From an uncultured Faecalibacterium sp. (lineage in GTDB: Bacteria; Bacillota; Clostridia; Oscillospirales; Ruminococcaceae), in the NCBI GenBank assembly GCA_934548045.1, contig CAKTEM010000002.1, forward strand, positions 104,611 to 168,610: 64,000 nt of DNA, written 5' to 3'. Position numbers and translations under genes: made by a program. Below are positions 51,769 to 59,750 of this stretch, in pieces. The stretch's first letter is position 1. Each line of letters begins with the position of its first letter. The notes beneath the pieces were generated by a model. It was not told the origin of the DNA and did not search any database. It saw only the letters and a program-made list of their open reading frames with translations.

Positions 51769-52239
51769 ATGAGAATCTATTATACCGAAGTCTGTTTAAG
51801 CCCTTATGAAGTTCCAAACGAGCAGAGCCTCTGCATCTATATTTCCGGCTGTCAGGAGACCTGTTGCAACTGCCATTACCCCGAATTACGAAAGAACAAC
51901 TTTGGTACGCCGCTCGGAATGTTTTTCACCCAATTACTCGAACTCTATTTTCATCAGGCCACCTGCGTCTGTTTTCTGGGTGAAGGGGAAAACACATCCG
52001 AGAGCCGCACAGAGCTTATCACATTTGCGAAACAGGCAGAAGGGCTCGGAAAGCGAACCTGTCTCTACTCTGGAAGAGATGTCGAGTTGGAAGACTGGAT
52101 GAAAGTATTTGATTACGTCAAACTCGGCAGTTTTCAGGAACGCTTTGGTGCGCTTGATTCGCCAACCACAAATCAGGTCTTTTATCAAAGATGTTCTGAT
52201 GGAACCTATAAAAATATTACGGAACTTTTCCGGGATTGA
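51769..52239 (+). CDS. Small radical-SAM-like iron-sulfur protein (NrdG/activase type)
   Basis: 156 residues. CIYISGCQETCCNCHYPEL has the radical SAM CX3CX2C triad (Cys28, 32 and 35) in the place seen in anaerobic ribonucleotide reductase activases. GEGEN near residue 65 fits the SAM-binding loop position. It is shorter and more divergent than NrdG at the C-terminus and no nrdD is adjacent, so activation of another glycyl radical enzyme or a different role is open. AT-rich codon use suggests transfer. AAGGAA precedes the ATG. Confidence 0.75.
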   Translation: MRIYYTEVCLSPYEVPNEQSLCIYISGCQETCCNCHYPELRKNNFGTPLGMFFTQLLELYFHQATCVCFLGEGENTSESRTELITFAKQAEGLGKRTCLYSGRDVELEDWMKVFDYVKLGSFQERFGALDSPTTNQVFYQRCSDGTYKNITELFRD

Positions 52240-52277
52240 ATGAATTCTGTTCTTTCTATTATCAGGAGGATTATTTT

Positions 52278-52514
52278 ATGGCTTATTATCGCCGTATCCG
52301 TGACATGCGCGAAGACCACGACCTGACCCAGCGTCAGCTGGCCGCCATCCTGCACATGCCGCAGCCACAGTACAACCGCTACGAGCAGGGCCTGCGCGAC
52401 ATTCCCACCACGGTTCTCATCCAATTGGCAGACCTTTATCACACCTCGACGGACTTTCTGCTGGGCCGGACGGAAGACCCCACGCCGCCGAAAGGCATAA
52501 AGCCGCAGATTTAA
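52278..52514 (+). CDS. XRE-family helix-turn-helix regulator
   Basis: 78 residues. The HTH_3 domain (RIRDMREDHDLTQRQLAAIL, then QPQYNRYEQGLRDIP) fills nearly the whole protein, with the C-terminal FLLGRTEDPTPP end common in small phage-type Cro/CI-like repressors. ATG 52278 has AGGAGG upstream. It follows the radical-SAM-like gene by 38 bp on the same strand. Targets unknown. Confidence 0.92.
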   Translation: MAYYRRIRDMREDHDLTQRQLAAILHMPQPQYNRYEQGLRDIPTTVLIQLADLYHTSTDFLLGRTEDPTPPKGIKPQI

Positions 52515-52529
52515 ATCCGTATACGCAAA

Positions 52530-52565
52530 AACCTCCCCCGAAATCAATCGGAGGAGGTCATTTTT
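52530..52565 (+). terminator. Terminator after the XRE gene
   Basis: CCTCCCCCGA pairs with TCGGAGGAGG (one mismatch), then TCATTTTT. A second stem (AAACGG/CCGTTT, 52575-52609) may serve the convergent ECF gene. Confidence 0.7.
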
Positions 52566-52610
52566 CACTTTATACAAAACGGATGCTTCCCTGACGTGAG
52601 CGAACCGTTT

Positions 52611-53210
52611 TTATTTCAGATACTTGGACACGGCACGGGCGACGATGCCGCCCAGAATACCGGAGACGAGGAACTCAGCCACACCCTGAACGCCGACCAG
52701 AAGAACGACGAACATAAAGGGGTTGGCCGCGCCCTTTGCGGAGACGATGTTCTGGATGTAATCGCACTTATAGAACGCCAGCACGATATAACCCATGAAA
52801 AACAGGGTGTTGAGTGCCGGTGCGCACATTGCGCTGACGATGTAGCTCCAAGTGCGAGATTTATCCAGCTTGCTCAGGCCGGCAAAGACAAGGCCGGTAC
52901 ACAGGCCCATCAGAACACGCATACCCACGCAGAGGATGAAGGTGTTGACCGGGCTGACCTGGAACAGCGCGCCGGTCATAGCCGATGCGCCGGTGATGGC
53001 GTCATAGAAGCTGACCGCGCCGAACACACCGCCCAGAATGGCACCGGCGGTCGGGCCCATCGTGATAGCACCCACTGCGATGGGAAGGGTCAAAAAGCTC
53101 ATGTAAAGCGGGCCCATAGGCACACTGCCAAGGCCGATGGCCTTCATGACAAGCTCGATGGCGACCAGAAGTGCCAGACGGGTGAGCATACGAAGATCGT
53201 TGTTTTTCAT
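52611..53210 (-). CDS. ECF transporter S component, possibly for pantothenate
   Basis: 199 residues with about six membrane segments. The start MKNNDLRMLTRLALLVAIELVM, then GAITMGPTAGAILGGVFGAVSF and a C-terminal GVAEFLVSGILGGIVARAVSK are ECF S-component features. Substrate is not set by the motif; the coaX and coaBC genes alongside suggest pantothenate, but folate- and other vitamin-type S components look alike. The energising ATPases and T component are not in the window. Its leader (53211-53338) has inverted repeats CTTTGGA/TCCAAAG and CCCGTA-T-TACGGG. Confidence 0.8.
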   Translation of the reverse strand: MKNNDLRMLTRLALLVAIELVMKAIGLGSVPMGPLYMSFLTLPIAVGAITMGPTAGAILGGVFGAVSFYDAITGASAMTGALFQVSPVNTFILCVGMRVLMGLCTGLVFAGLSKLDKSRTWSYIVSAMCAPALNTLFFMGYIVLAFYKCDYIQNIVSAKGAANPFMFVVLLVGVQGVAEFLVSGILGGIVARAVSKYLK

Positions 53211-53338
53211 AATTCAGTTTTCCTCCTGCTGCCGTTCCGCCCTAGATGTCGGATACGGCGCAAACCTGCCCGTAATACGGGTTGTTCTATCAATGTACTT
53301 TGGAATACTCTGTCAGGGAACTCCAAAGGAAAAATGCG

Positions 53339-54334
53339 TTATCGGTCGCACGGGAAGCGGATGCCTGCCGAGCGGCGTGCCACGGTCAGGACACGGCTGA
53401 CCGCGATGCTGGTATCCTGCATCCGGCCGCAAAGCTCCTGATCGCCGCTCTCGATGGCACGGGCAATGACCTCAAACTCCGCCGCCTGACGGGGTCTGCC
53501 GCCGTTGAGGTTGAAATGTTCCTCCTTGCCCTCGTTGGGGTGAAAGGTCAGGCCGCCGCAGAAATTCGCGGTCGACTTCTGGAGCAGATAACCCTTGGTA
53601 CCCTGAATGACGTACCGGGCCGGGGCGGAGCAGTCTTTTGCCGCGACGCTGACCGCCTTGAAGCCGCTGTAATCCATCGTCAGGATGCCGCTGGTGTCGA
53701 TGCCGCGCTCGATATTGGCCGTGTACTTGACCTGATTCGGCTCTCCGAACAGGCCGACGATGTAGCTGATATTGTAGACGTTCAGATCCATCAGCGCGCC
53801 GCCTGCGCAGGCCGGGTCGAACACCGGCGGTTTTTCACCGGCGCAGAAGGCATCGTATCGGCTGGAATACTGGCTGAAATTGCACTGCACCAGCTTGACG
53901 GTGCCGATCTTCGGCAGCAGCTCCCGGATCTTATTATAATTTTCGAGGTACTGCGTCGTGACAGCCTCAAAGAGGAAGACTTTTTTGTGCCGCGCCAGCC
54001 CGATGAGGGCTTCGGTCTCAGCAGCAGACGGTGCCATCGGCTTTTCGACGATAACATGACGGCCTGCTTCCAGCGCGACCCGGGCATACCGGGTGTGCTG
54101 CAGATTGGGAACCGCCAGATACACCACATCGACCCACTGCAGCAGTTCCAGATAGTTGGTGGTGCGCTGCGGAACGCCGTACTGCTGGCAGAGTTCTTCC
54201 GCCAGCGGTACGCTCCGCTCGGTGCTGCACAGTGCCTGCACCTTAAAGGGGGAATCTGCTCCGGCCAGCCACGGCAGGAACTCCTGCACGATCTTGCCGG
54301 TACCCAGAATACCTAATTTCATTCTCTTTTCCAT
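53339..54334 (-). CDS. Gfo/Idh/MocA-family oxidoreductase
   Basis: 331 residues. The NAD(P)-binding fold starts KLGILGTGKIVQEFLPWL, VYLAVPNLQHTRYARVALEAGRHVIVEKPM is the family EKP motif with the active Lys, and GGALMDLNVYNISYIVGLFG is the substrate-domain strand. Substrate unknown; many act on sugars, inositol or glycans. It lies between coaX and the ECF gene on the same strand, 12 bp after coaX, and may be a passenger. Confidence 0.92.
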   Translation of the reverse strand: MEKRMKLGILGTGKIVQEFLPWLAGADSPFKVQALCSTERSVPLAEELCQQYGVPQRTTNYLELLQWVDVVYLAVPNLQHTRYARVALEAGRHVIVEKPMAPSAAETEALIGLARHKKVFLFEAVTTQYLENYNKIRELLPKIGTVKLVQCNFSQYSSRYDAFCAGEKPPVFDPACAGGALMDLNVYNISYIVGLFGEPNQVKYTANIERGIDTSGILTMDYSGFKAVSVAAKDCSAPARYVIQGTKGYLLQKSTANFCGGLTFHPNEGKEEHFNLNGGRPRQAAEFEVIARAIESGDQELCGRMQDTSIAVSRVLTVARRSAGIRFPCDR

Positions 54335-54346
54335 ATTTCCTAAACC

Positions 54347-55228
54347 TTACCCTGCTTTTGCTTCCGTCTCACGGCGTTCCCGACGCTGCGGATGCAGATG
54401 ACGCCCACGGCGGAAGTTGGGATTCCGCTTTTTTCCGCCCGAGGAGCGGTGCTGTGCCGGTGCGTTGAGCTGGTACAGCAGACCCAGACCCTTCATCAGC
54501 AGTTCCGGGTCATACACCAGCGGATGACGGCAGAGAGGGGTCACATACTTTGCCAGACCGCCGGTCACGACCAGTGTTGCCGGGCGGCCCAACTCTTCCT
54601 CGATGCGCTCGGTGATGCCGTCCAGCAGGACAGCCGTTCCCAGCACCGAGCCGGACAGCATACAGCTTTCTGTATTCACGCCGATGGCACTCTTCGGCGA
54701 AGAGAGATGTACCTGCGGCAGCTGGGCGCAGCGTTCGCCCAAGGCACGCAGACCGGTCGACAGACCCGGGCAGATGACACCGCCCCGGAAGACCCGGTTC
54801 TCGTCCACGACATTAAAGGTCGTTGCGGTGCCAAGGTCGACCGTAACGACCGGCAGCGGAAAATTCGCCGCCGCATACGCCGCATCTACCAGCCGATCCT
54901 TGCCGACGGCATGGGGGTCGGGTACGCCCATCGTCAGCCCGGTGCGGACTTCCGGCGAAACGATGACCGGCTTTTTGCCGGTGTAAAAACGGGCGCACTC
55001 AGCCAGCGCGCCTGTGATCTGCGGCACAACGCTGGTCAGGACTGCACCTTCAAACCGGATAGGCCGCTCCGGGTGGCGGCGGTGGGAGAAGACTTTCTCC
55101 ATTTCGGCGCGGTACTCCGCCGCTGTACGGGTGCGCACCGTATCCATGTGGGCCACAAAGCATACACGTCCGTCCTTGATGCCGCCGAGGGCGACGGTGG
55201 TGTTGCCTATATCAATGGCTAAGATCAT
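54347..55228 (-). CDS. coaX: Type III pantothenate kinase CoaX
   Basis: Phosphorylates pantothenate, first step of CoA synthesis. 293 residues. DIGNTTVALGG (phosphate 1), GKDRLVDAAYAA, DLGTATTFNVVD (phosphate 2), GGVICPGLSTGLRAL and GSVLGTAVLLDG are all family motifs. The last 35 residues (from about residue 259) form a strongly basic Arg/Lys-rich tail not present in typical CoaX proteins. It diverges from coaBC. Confidence 0.95.
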   Translation of the reverse strand: MILAIDIGNTTVALGGIKDGRVCFVAHMDTVRTRTAAEYRAEMEKVFSHRRHPERPIRFEGAVLTSVVPQITGALAECARFYTGKKPVIVSPEVRTGLTMGVPDPHAVGKDRLVDAAYAAANFPLPVVTVDLGTATTFNVVDENRVFRGGVICPGLSTGLRALGERCAQLPQVHLSSPKSAIGVNTESCMLSGSVLGTAVLLDGITERIEEELGRPATLVVTGGLAKYVTPLCRHPLVYDPELLMKGLGLLYQLNAPAQHRSSGGKKRNPNFRRGRHLHPQRRERRETEAKAG

Positions 55229-55334
55229 AATTCAGGAAACCTTTCGGCCCTCCTTTTATTGGGTTCTCGAAAATTTTGTCAAGCTGTATTTTACCTCATT
55301 TTGGGCTGAGATACAAGCCCGGAGAAAGATTTTG

Positions 55335-55363
55335 TTGTGCTGGCGGCGGTTTTGGATTATACT
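55335..55363 (+). promoter_or_regulatory. Promoter of coaBC
   Basis: TTGTGC (55335-55340), 17-bp spacer, TATACT (55358-55363), 46 bp before the start. Confidence 0.6.
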
Positions 55364-55409
55364 TAGAGCATCATCAGCCTCTTTTTGTGGAGGCGCAGGA
55401 GGTTTTTGG

Positions 55410-56606
55410 ATGGATTTGAAAGGAAAATGCGTCCTTCTGGGCGTCAGCGGCGGCATTGCCGCCTATAAAATGGCAAACGTTGCCAGCGCATTGAAAAAGC
55501 TGGGCGCGGATGTCGAAGTTATCATGACGAAAAACGCGACTCAGTTCATCACGCCCATCACCTTTGAAACGCTGACCGGCCACAAGTGCATGGTGGACAC
55601 CTTCGACCGGGATTTCAAATTTGAGGTCACCCACATCTCGCTGGCGAAAAAGGCCGATGTCATTCTGGTCGCACCGGCGACGGCGAACGTCATCGCAAAG
55701 ATGGCCCACGGCATCGCCGACGACATGCTGACGACCGTTGTGCTGGCCGCAAAATGCCCCAAGCTCGTCTCCCCTGCCATGAACACCGGGATGCTCGAGA
55801 ACCCCATCACGCAGGACAACCTGAAAACGCTGGAACACTACGGCTTCACGGTCATTCCGTCCGAGAGCGGTATTCTGGCCTGCAAGGACGTCGGAAGCGG
55901 CCGTCTGCCGAAAGAAGATGTCCTTATCGAGTACATCCTGCACGCCATTGCCCGGCCGAAAGACCTCGCCGGGCTGAAAATTGCAGTCACCGCCGGGCCG
56001 ACACAGGAGCCGCTCGACCCGGTGCGTTATCTGACGAACCACTCCACCGGCAAAATGGGCTATGCGGTCGCCCGTGCCGCCGCCATGCGCGGAGCCGACG
56101 TGACCCTCATCCACGGCCCGACCGCTCTGCCGCCCGTCAAATTCACCGAGGATGTTCCCATCACGACGGCACAGGACATGTACGACGCTGTTACCAGCCG
56201 GTTTGACGAGATGGATGTTCTGGTGATGGCCGCAGCCGTCGCCGATTATCGCCCGGCCACTGTCGCCGACGATAAGATCAAGAAAAAGGACGGCGACATG
56301 AGCATCCCTCTCGAGCGCACCTCCGACATCCTCGGCACCATCGGCCCAAAGAAAACGAAACAGTTCCTCTGCGGCTTCTCGATGGAGACGCGCGACATGC
56401 TGGCGAACTCCTCCGCCAAGCTTGAGAAGAAGAACCTCGACATGGTGGTCGCGAACAATCTGAAAGTTTCCGGCGCAGGCTTTGGCGTCGACACCAACGT
56501 TGTCACCTTCATCACGCCGGACGGCACCCGGGAGCTTCCGCTCATGAGCAAGGCGGATGTCGCGGACGCCATCCTCGATGAAATTCTCGCAAGACGAAAC
56601 CGATAA
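55410..56606 (+). CDS. coaBC: Bifunctional phosphopantothenoylcysteine decarboxylase/synthase CoaBC
   Basis: Two steps of CoA synthesis in one protein: ligation of Cys to phosphopantothenate and its decarboxylation. 398 residues. The CoaC half has GVSGGIAAYKMANVASALKK, the FMN-site His in FEVTHISLAKKADVI, and PAMNTGMLENP. The CoaB half starts near residue 190 with TAGPTQEPLDPVRYLTNHSTGKMGYA and VMAAAVADYRP. ATG 55410 follows AGGAGG. Divergent from coaX across a 181-bp gap. Confidence 0.96.
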   Translation: MDLKGKCVLLGVSGGIAAYKMANVASALKKLGADVEVIMTKNATQFITPITFETLTGHKCMVDTFDRDFKFEVTHISLAKKADVILVAPATANVIAKMAHGIADDMLTTVVLAAKCPKLVSPAMNTGMLENPITQDNLKTLEHYGFTVIPSESGILACKDVGSGRLPKEDVLIEYILHAIARPKDLAGLKIAVTAGPTQEPLDPVRYLTNHSTGKMGYAVARAAAMRGADVTLIHGPTALPPVKFTEDVPITTAQDMYDAVTSRFDEMDVLVMAAAVADYRPATVADDKIKKKDGDMSIPLERTSDILGTIGPKKTKQFLCGFSMETRDMLANSSAKLEKKNLDMVVANNLKVSGAGFGVDTNVVTFITPDGTRELPLMSKADVADAILDEILARRNR

Positions 56607-56620
56607 CCTTACTGATACAC

Positions 56621-56658
56621 AAAAAACGGCAGTCCGCTGTGATACGGGCTGCCGTTTT
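56621..56658 (+). terminator. Terminator of coaBC
   Basis: AAAACGGCAG pairs with GCTGCCGTTTT around an inner loop, followed by T residues. Confidence 0.88.
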
Positions 56659-56676
56659 GCTTTTGGTTTTATTTCA

Positions 56677-56865
56677 TCAGACGGAATAGCTCTGCGCGTA
56701 GTTCAGGAAGTCTTCGACTGCTTTGCCGCTGGTACGGGCCGCAAATGCGGTGTGTCCGGTATCCAGAGCCGCAATTTTCAACATTCCAAGAAGCGGCCCT
56801 GCAACGGCCTCGCCCAGCAGAGCGACCAGAACGCCGCCAGCAATTGCAAATATTGGGGCATGACA
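56677..56865 (-). pseudogene. Possible gene remnant between terminators
   Basis: In frame on the minus strand there is a protein-like stretch with IFAIAGGVLVALLGEAV and DTGHTAFAARTSGKAVEDFL ending in SYSV. It reads through from a terminator with no start codon or ribosome site near its left end; an internal ATG (about 56782) has none either. Likely the C-terminal relic of a membrane-associated protein. The gap from 56607 to 56914 holds only this and the two terminators. Confidence 0.4.
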
Positions 56866-56867
56866 GC

Positions 56868-56904
56868 AAAAAATGACATCGAACCATGCCAGTCCGATGT
56901 CATT
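56868..56904 (-). terminator. Terminator of the M20 amidohydrolase gene
   Basis: Perfect 10-bp stem AATGACATCG/CGATGTCATT, ending in T residues on the minus strand. Confidence 0.9.
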
Positions 56905-56914
56905 CTTGTTTTTA

Positions 56915-58096
56915 TCAGTTGTTCCGGCCTTCCTCGAGCCACCACAGCGCGTACTGTGCGTAGAGGGCGGTGCCATACACCAGCGCACCCTCGCCGATAT
57001 CAAAGCCGTCGTTGTGGTGCGGCAGACCGGTGTTCGGCTGGCTGAGGTCGTGGGTTCCGAGGTAAGCGTAGACACCCGGCACGAACTGCTGGAACTCGGC
57101 GAAGTTATCGCCGCCCAGCGAGACAGGGCGGTTCGGGCAGACGGTCACGCCGGGCAGCTGCTCGGCCTGCGCTGCGACCTCCTCGCAGATATCCGCCGGG
57201 TTGATGAGGGGCGGCGTATAGTCGACCCACTCGGCCTCGGCCGTGCCGCCGTAAAGCAGCGCGGTCTGCTGGGCCAGCGCGGTGATCTGCTGCTGGATAG
57301 AAGCGCGCGTCTCGGGGGTCAGAGTACGGGTGGTACCCTCGATAACGGCTTCACCGGCGACAATGTTGTACGCCGTGCCGGCCACCAGCTTTCCGATGCC
57401 GATGATGAGTGGCTCGGTCGGCGAATGGAGACGGGTCGCCAGTGCCTGCGCCGCGACGACGATCTGGCTTGCGATATAAAGGGCATCCGCGCCCTTCTGG
57501 GGCGTCGAAACGTGGGCGTTGATACCGTGGACGGTGATTTTGAAATAGTCCACAGCGGCGTTATTGGGGCCGGGCGTGATGCCGATGGTGCCGACCGGCA
57601 GGTCGGACGCCGCATGGAGACCGAACGCACGCTCTGCGCCGTCCAGCAGGCCATCCCGGATGAACTCCTTCGCACCTGCACCGACTTCCTCTGCCGGCTG
57701 GAAGAAGAAGCGGATGGTGCCGCCGAAGTTCGCCTTTTCCGCCGCGAGGATCTGCGCCGCGCCCAGCAGGCAGGCCGCATGGGAATCGTGGCCGCAGGCG
57801 TGCATGACGCCCACGTTCTGCGACTGATAGACCGTTTCGTGGGTCTCGGTGACGGGCAGAGCGTCGATATCCGCACGGAGAACGATCACACCGTCGCCGG
57901 GCAAATCGCCTTTCAGCTCTGCATACACGCCCGTCTCGCCGCAGCGTTTGTGCGCGATGCCAAGCTTATCCAGCTCCTCTTCGATTCGCTGCGCCGTCCG
58001 GAACTCATGCAGGCTGACTTCCGGATGGGAGTGAAACTCACGCCGCATCGAAATGATGTATTCTTCCCGTGCTTTTGCCTGTTCTGCGACTGACAT
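56915..58096 (-). CDS. M20-family amidohydrolase (N-acyl-amino acid type)
   Basis: 393 residues. LRADIDALPV, MHACGHDSHAACLLG, FFFQPAEEVGAGAKEFI, and GIGKLVAGTAYNIV are those of the hippurate/N-acetyl amino acid hydrolase group, with Cys, His, Asp and Glu residues for the metal pair. The lid domain is about 180-290. It is upstream of a different operon (metQ) in the minus direction, following it by 29 bp, so it probably releases an amino acid such as N-acylmethionine after uptake; that link is inference. Confidence 0.94.
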   Translation of the reverse strand: MSVAEQAKAREEYIISMRREFHSHPEVSLHEFRTAQRIEEELDKLGIAHKRCGETGVYAELKGDLPGDGVIVLRADIDALPVTETHETVYQSQNVGVMHACGHDSHAACLLGAAQILAAEKANFGGTIRFFFQPAEEVGAGAKEFIRDGLLDGAERAFGLHAASDLPVGTIGITPGPNNAAVDYFKITVHGINAHVSTPQKGADALYIASQIVVAAQALATRLHSPTEPLIIGIGKLVAGTAYNIVAGEAVIEGTTRTLTPETRASIQQQITALAQQTALLYGGTAEAEWVDYTPPLINPADICEEVAAQAEQLPGVTVCPNRPVSLGGDNFAEFQQFVPGVYAYLGTHDLSQPNTGLPHHNDGFDIGEGALVYGTALYAQYALWWLEEGRNN

Positions 58097-58125
58097 TCCG
58101 CGTCACCCCTCTTTCTGCTTTCCGC

Positions 58126-59019
58126 TTACTGCCATGCAGGGATGTACGCACCCTTGTAGACGTCTGCGATGACCTGTGCGACTTCGTCGCTGTGGAAGTA
58201 GTCAACGACCTTCTTGTACAGCTCGTTGTCCTTATCTTCGGTACGGGCGACGATGATGTTGATATAGGGGTTGTCGCTGCCCTCTTCGACGCTCTCGAGG
58301 AAGATGGAATCCTCGGTGGGGTTGAATCCGTTATCGACTGCGTGGCCGCCGTTGATGACAGCAGCTGCGACGTCGGGCAGCAGAGCGGCCATGCCAGCAG
58401 CCTCGACCTCGATGAAGTTGATGTTCTTGGGGTTGTCGGTGATGTCGCCGACTTCCGGAGTGTAGCCTGCGGCCGGGTCAACGGTGATGACGCCGCCGGC
58501 CTCCAGCAGCTTCAGAGCGCGGCCGCCGTTGGTAGCGTCGCTGGGAATGGCGATGGAGTCGCCGTCCTTCAGCTCGTCCAGAGAGGAGATCTTGTCGGAA
58601 TACACGCCCAGAGGTGCGATGATGGTCTCACCGATGACGGTCAGGTCAAGGCCCTTGTCGGCGATCTCGTTGTTCAGGTATGCGTAGTGCTGGAAGGCAT
58701 TCAGGTCGATCTCGCCATCTGCCAGAGCCTGATTCGGCTGGGTGTAATCGGAGAATTTGACGAGTTCCAGCGTGACACCCTCATCGGCCAGACGGTTGAT
58801 GACCGGAGTCCAATACTCGTTGTTCTCGCCGACGACGCCCAGACGGATATTGGTCTGCGCTGCGGAAGCGGCTGCGCTGTCAGATGCAGCGGTGCTGGAT
58901 GCTGCCGAAGATGCGGTGGAGCTGCTGGAACCGCCGCAGGCGGCCAGAGCCAGAGCTGCAGTGCCAGCTGCAGCGATCTTCAGGAACTGGTTACGGGAAA
59001 TCTTGATCTCGGTTTTCAT
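58126..59019 (-). CDS. metQ: Methionine ABC transporter substrate-binding lipoprotein MetQ
   Basis: 297 residues. Lipoprotein signal ISRNQFLKIAAAGTAALALAAC, lipobox LAAC (Cys 28), then a Ser/Ala-rich linker. NlpA/MetQ features: IRLGVVGENNEYWTPVI, FSDYTQPNQALADGEIDLNAFQHYAYLN, IAPLGVYSDKISSLDELKDGDSI, and IPSDATNGGRALKLLEAGG. Last transporter gene of the metNIQ operon before the amidohydrolase. Confidence 0.95.
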   Translation of the reverse strand: MKTEIKISRNQFLKIAAAGTAALALAACGGSSSSTASSAASSTAASDSAAASAAQTNIRLGVVGENNEYWTPVINRLADEGVTLELVKFSDYTQPNQALADGEIDLNAFQHYAYLNNEIADKGLDLTVIGETIIAPLGVYSDKISSLDELKDGDSIAIPSDATNGGRALKLLEAGGVITVDPAAGYTPEVGDITDNPKNINFIEVEAAGMAALLPDVAAAVINGGHAVDNGFNPTEDSIFLESVEEGSDNPYINIIVARTEDKDNELYKKVVDYFHSDEVAQVIADVYKGAYIPAWQ

Positions 59020-59072
59020 AGCTTTTCTACTCCTCTATTTTTCTTGTTCTATCAAAAATTGTGGATGATTTT

Positions 59073-59750
59073 TCAGTGAGTGGTCTTCCGCTCGAGCCAA
59101 GTGCCGAACGCCTGAATCAGGCTGATAGCAACCAGCAGGATGAGGACGGTAACATAAGTCACATCGACCTGATTGCGCTGATGGCCGTAACGGATAGCGA
59201 AATCGCCCAGACCGCCGCCGCCAACTGCGCCAGCCATTGCGGTAAGACCCACAAGGCTGATGATGGTGATGGTCGTGCCACGGGAAAGAGCCGGAATGGA
59301 CTCTTTCAGGTAGATGCGGTAGATAATTTCCCACGGGGTCGAACCCATCGACTCGGCAGCCTCGATGAGGCCCGGGTCAAGCTGTGCCAGCGCACTCTCG
59401 ACTTGACGGGCGTAGAACGGAACCGTGCCGAACACCAGCGGTAAAATCGCGCCCTTGGTGCCGATGGCCGTACCCACCACGAAACGAGTGAAGGGGATCA
59501 GCGCAGTCAGCAGGATGACGAACGGGATGGAACGGAACAGGTTGATGAGCTTATCCAGCACGTTGTAAACGACCGCGTTCTGGAGGATGCCGCCCTTTTT
59601 CGTGACGGTCAGGGTCACGCCGATGATAAGACCGAAGACGAAGGCGATGATACCCGAAACGCCCACCATGTAAAGGGTCTGCTGACAGCTCTCCCAAAGC
59701 TCTCCGCTCTTGTTCAGGACATTGGGCATCAATTGTTCAAGAAACGCCAT
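59073..59750 (-). CDS. metI: Methionine ABC transporter permease MetI
   Basis: 225 residues with five to six membrane segments. TLYMVGVSGIIAFVFGLIIGV, the EAA loop LDPGLIEAAESMGSTPWEIIYRIYLKESIP and GAVGGGGLGDFAIRYGH match MetI. Its start overlaps the end of metN by 14 bases. Pairs with MetN and MetQ. Confidence 0.95.
   Translation of the reverse strand: MAFLEQLMPNVLNKSGELWESCQQTLYMVGVSGIIAFVFGLIIGVTLTVTKKGGILQNAVVYNVLDKLINLFRSIPFVILLTALIPFTRFVVGTAIGTKGAILPLVFGTVPFYARQVESALAQLDPGLIEAAESMGSTPWEIIYRIYLKESIPALSRGTTITIISLVGLTAMAGAVGGGGLGDFAIRYGHQRNQVDVTYVTVLILLVAISLIQAFGTWLERKTTH

Noticed and set aside
53211..53338. Vitamin riboswitch before the ECF S component
   Set aside because: Two inverted repeats are visible but I cannot match them to THF, TPP, cobalamin or other vitamin aptamers by eye.
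57849..58490. Short plus and minus frames over the M20 and metQ junction
   Set aside because: They lie within M20 amidohydrolase and MetQ coding sequence and have no independent signals.
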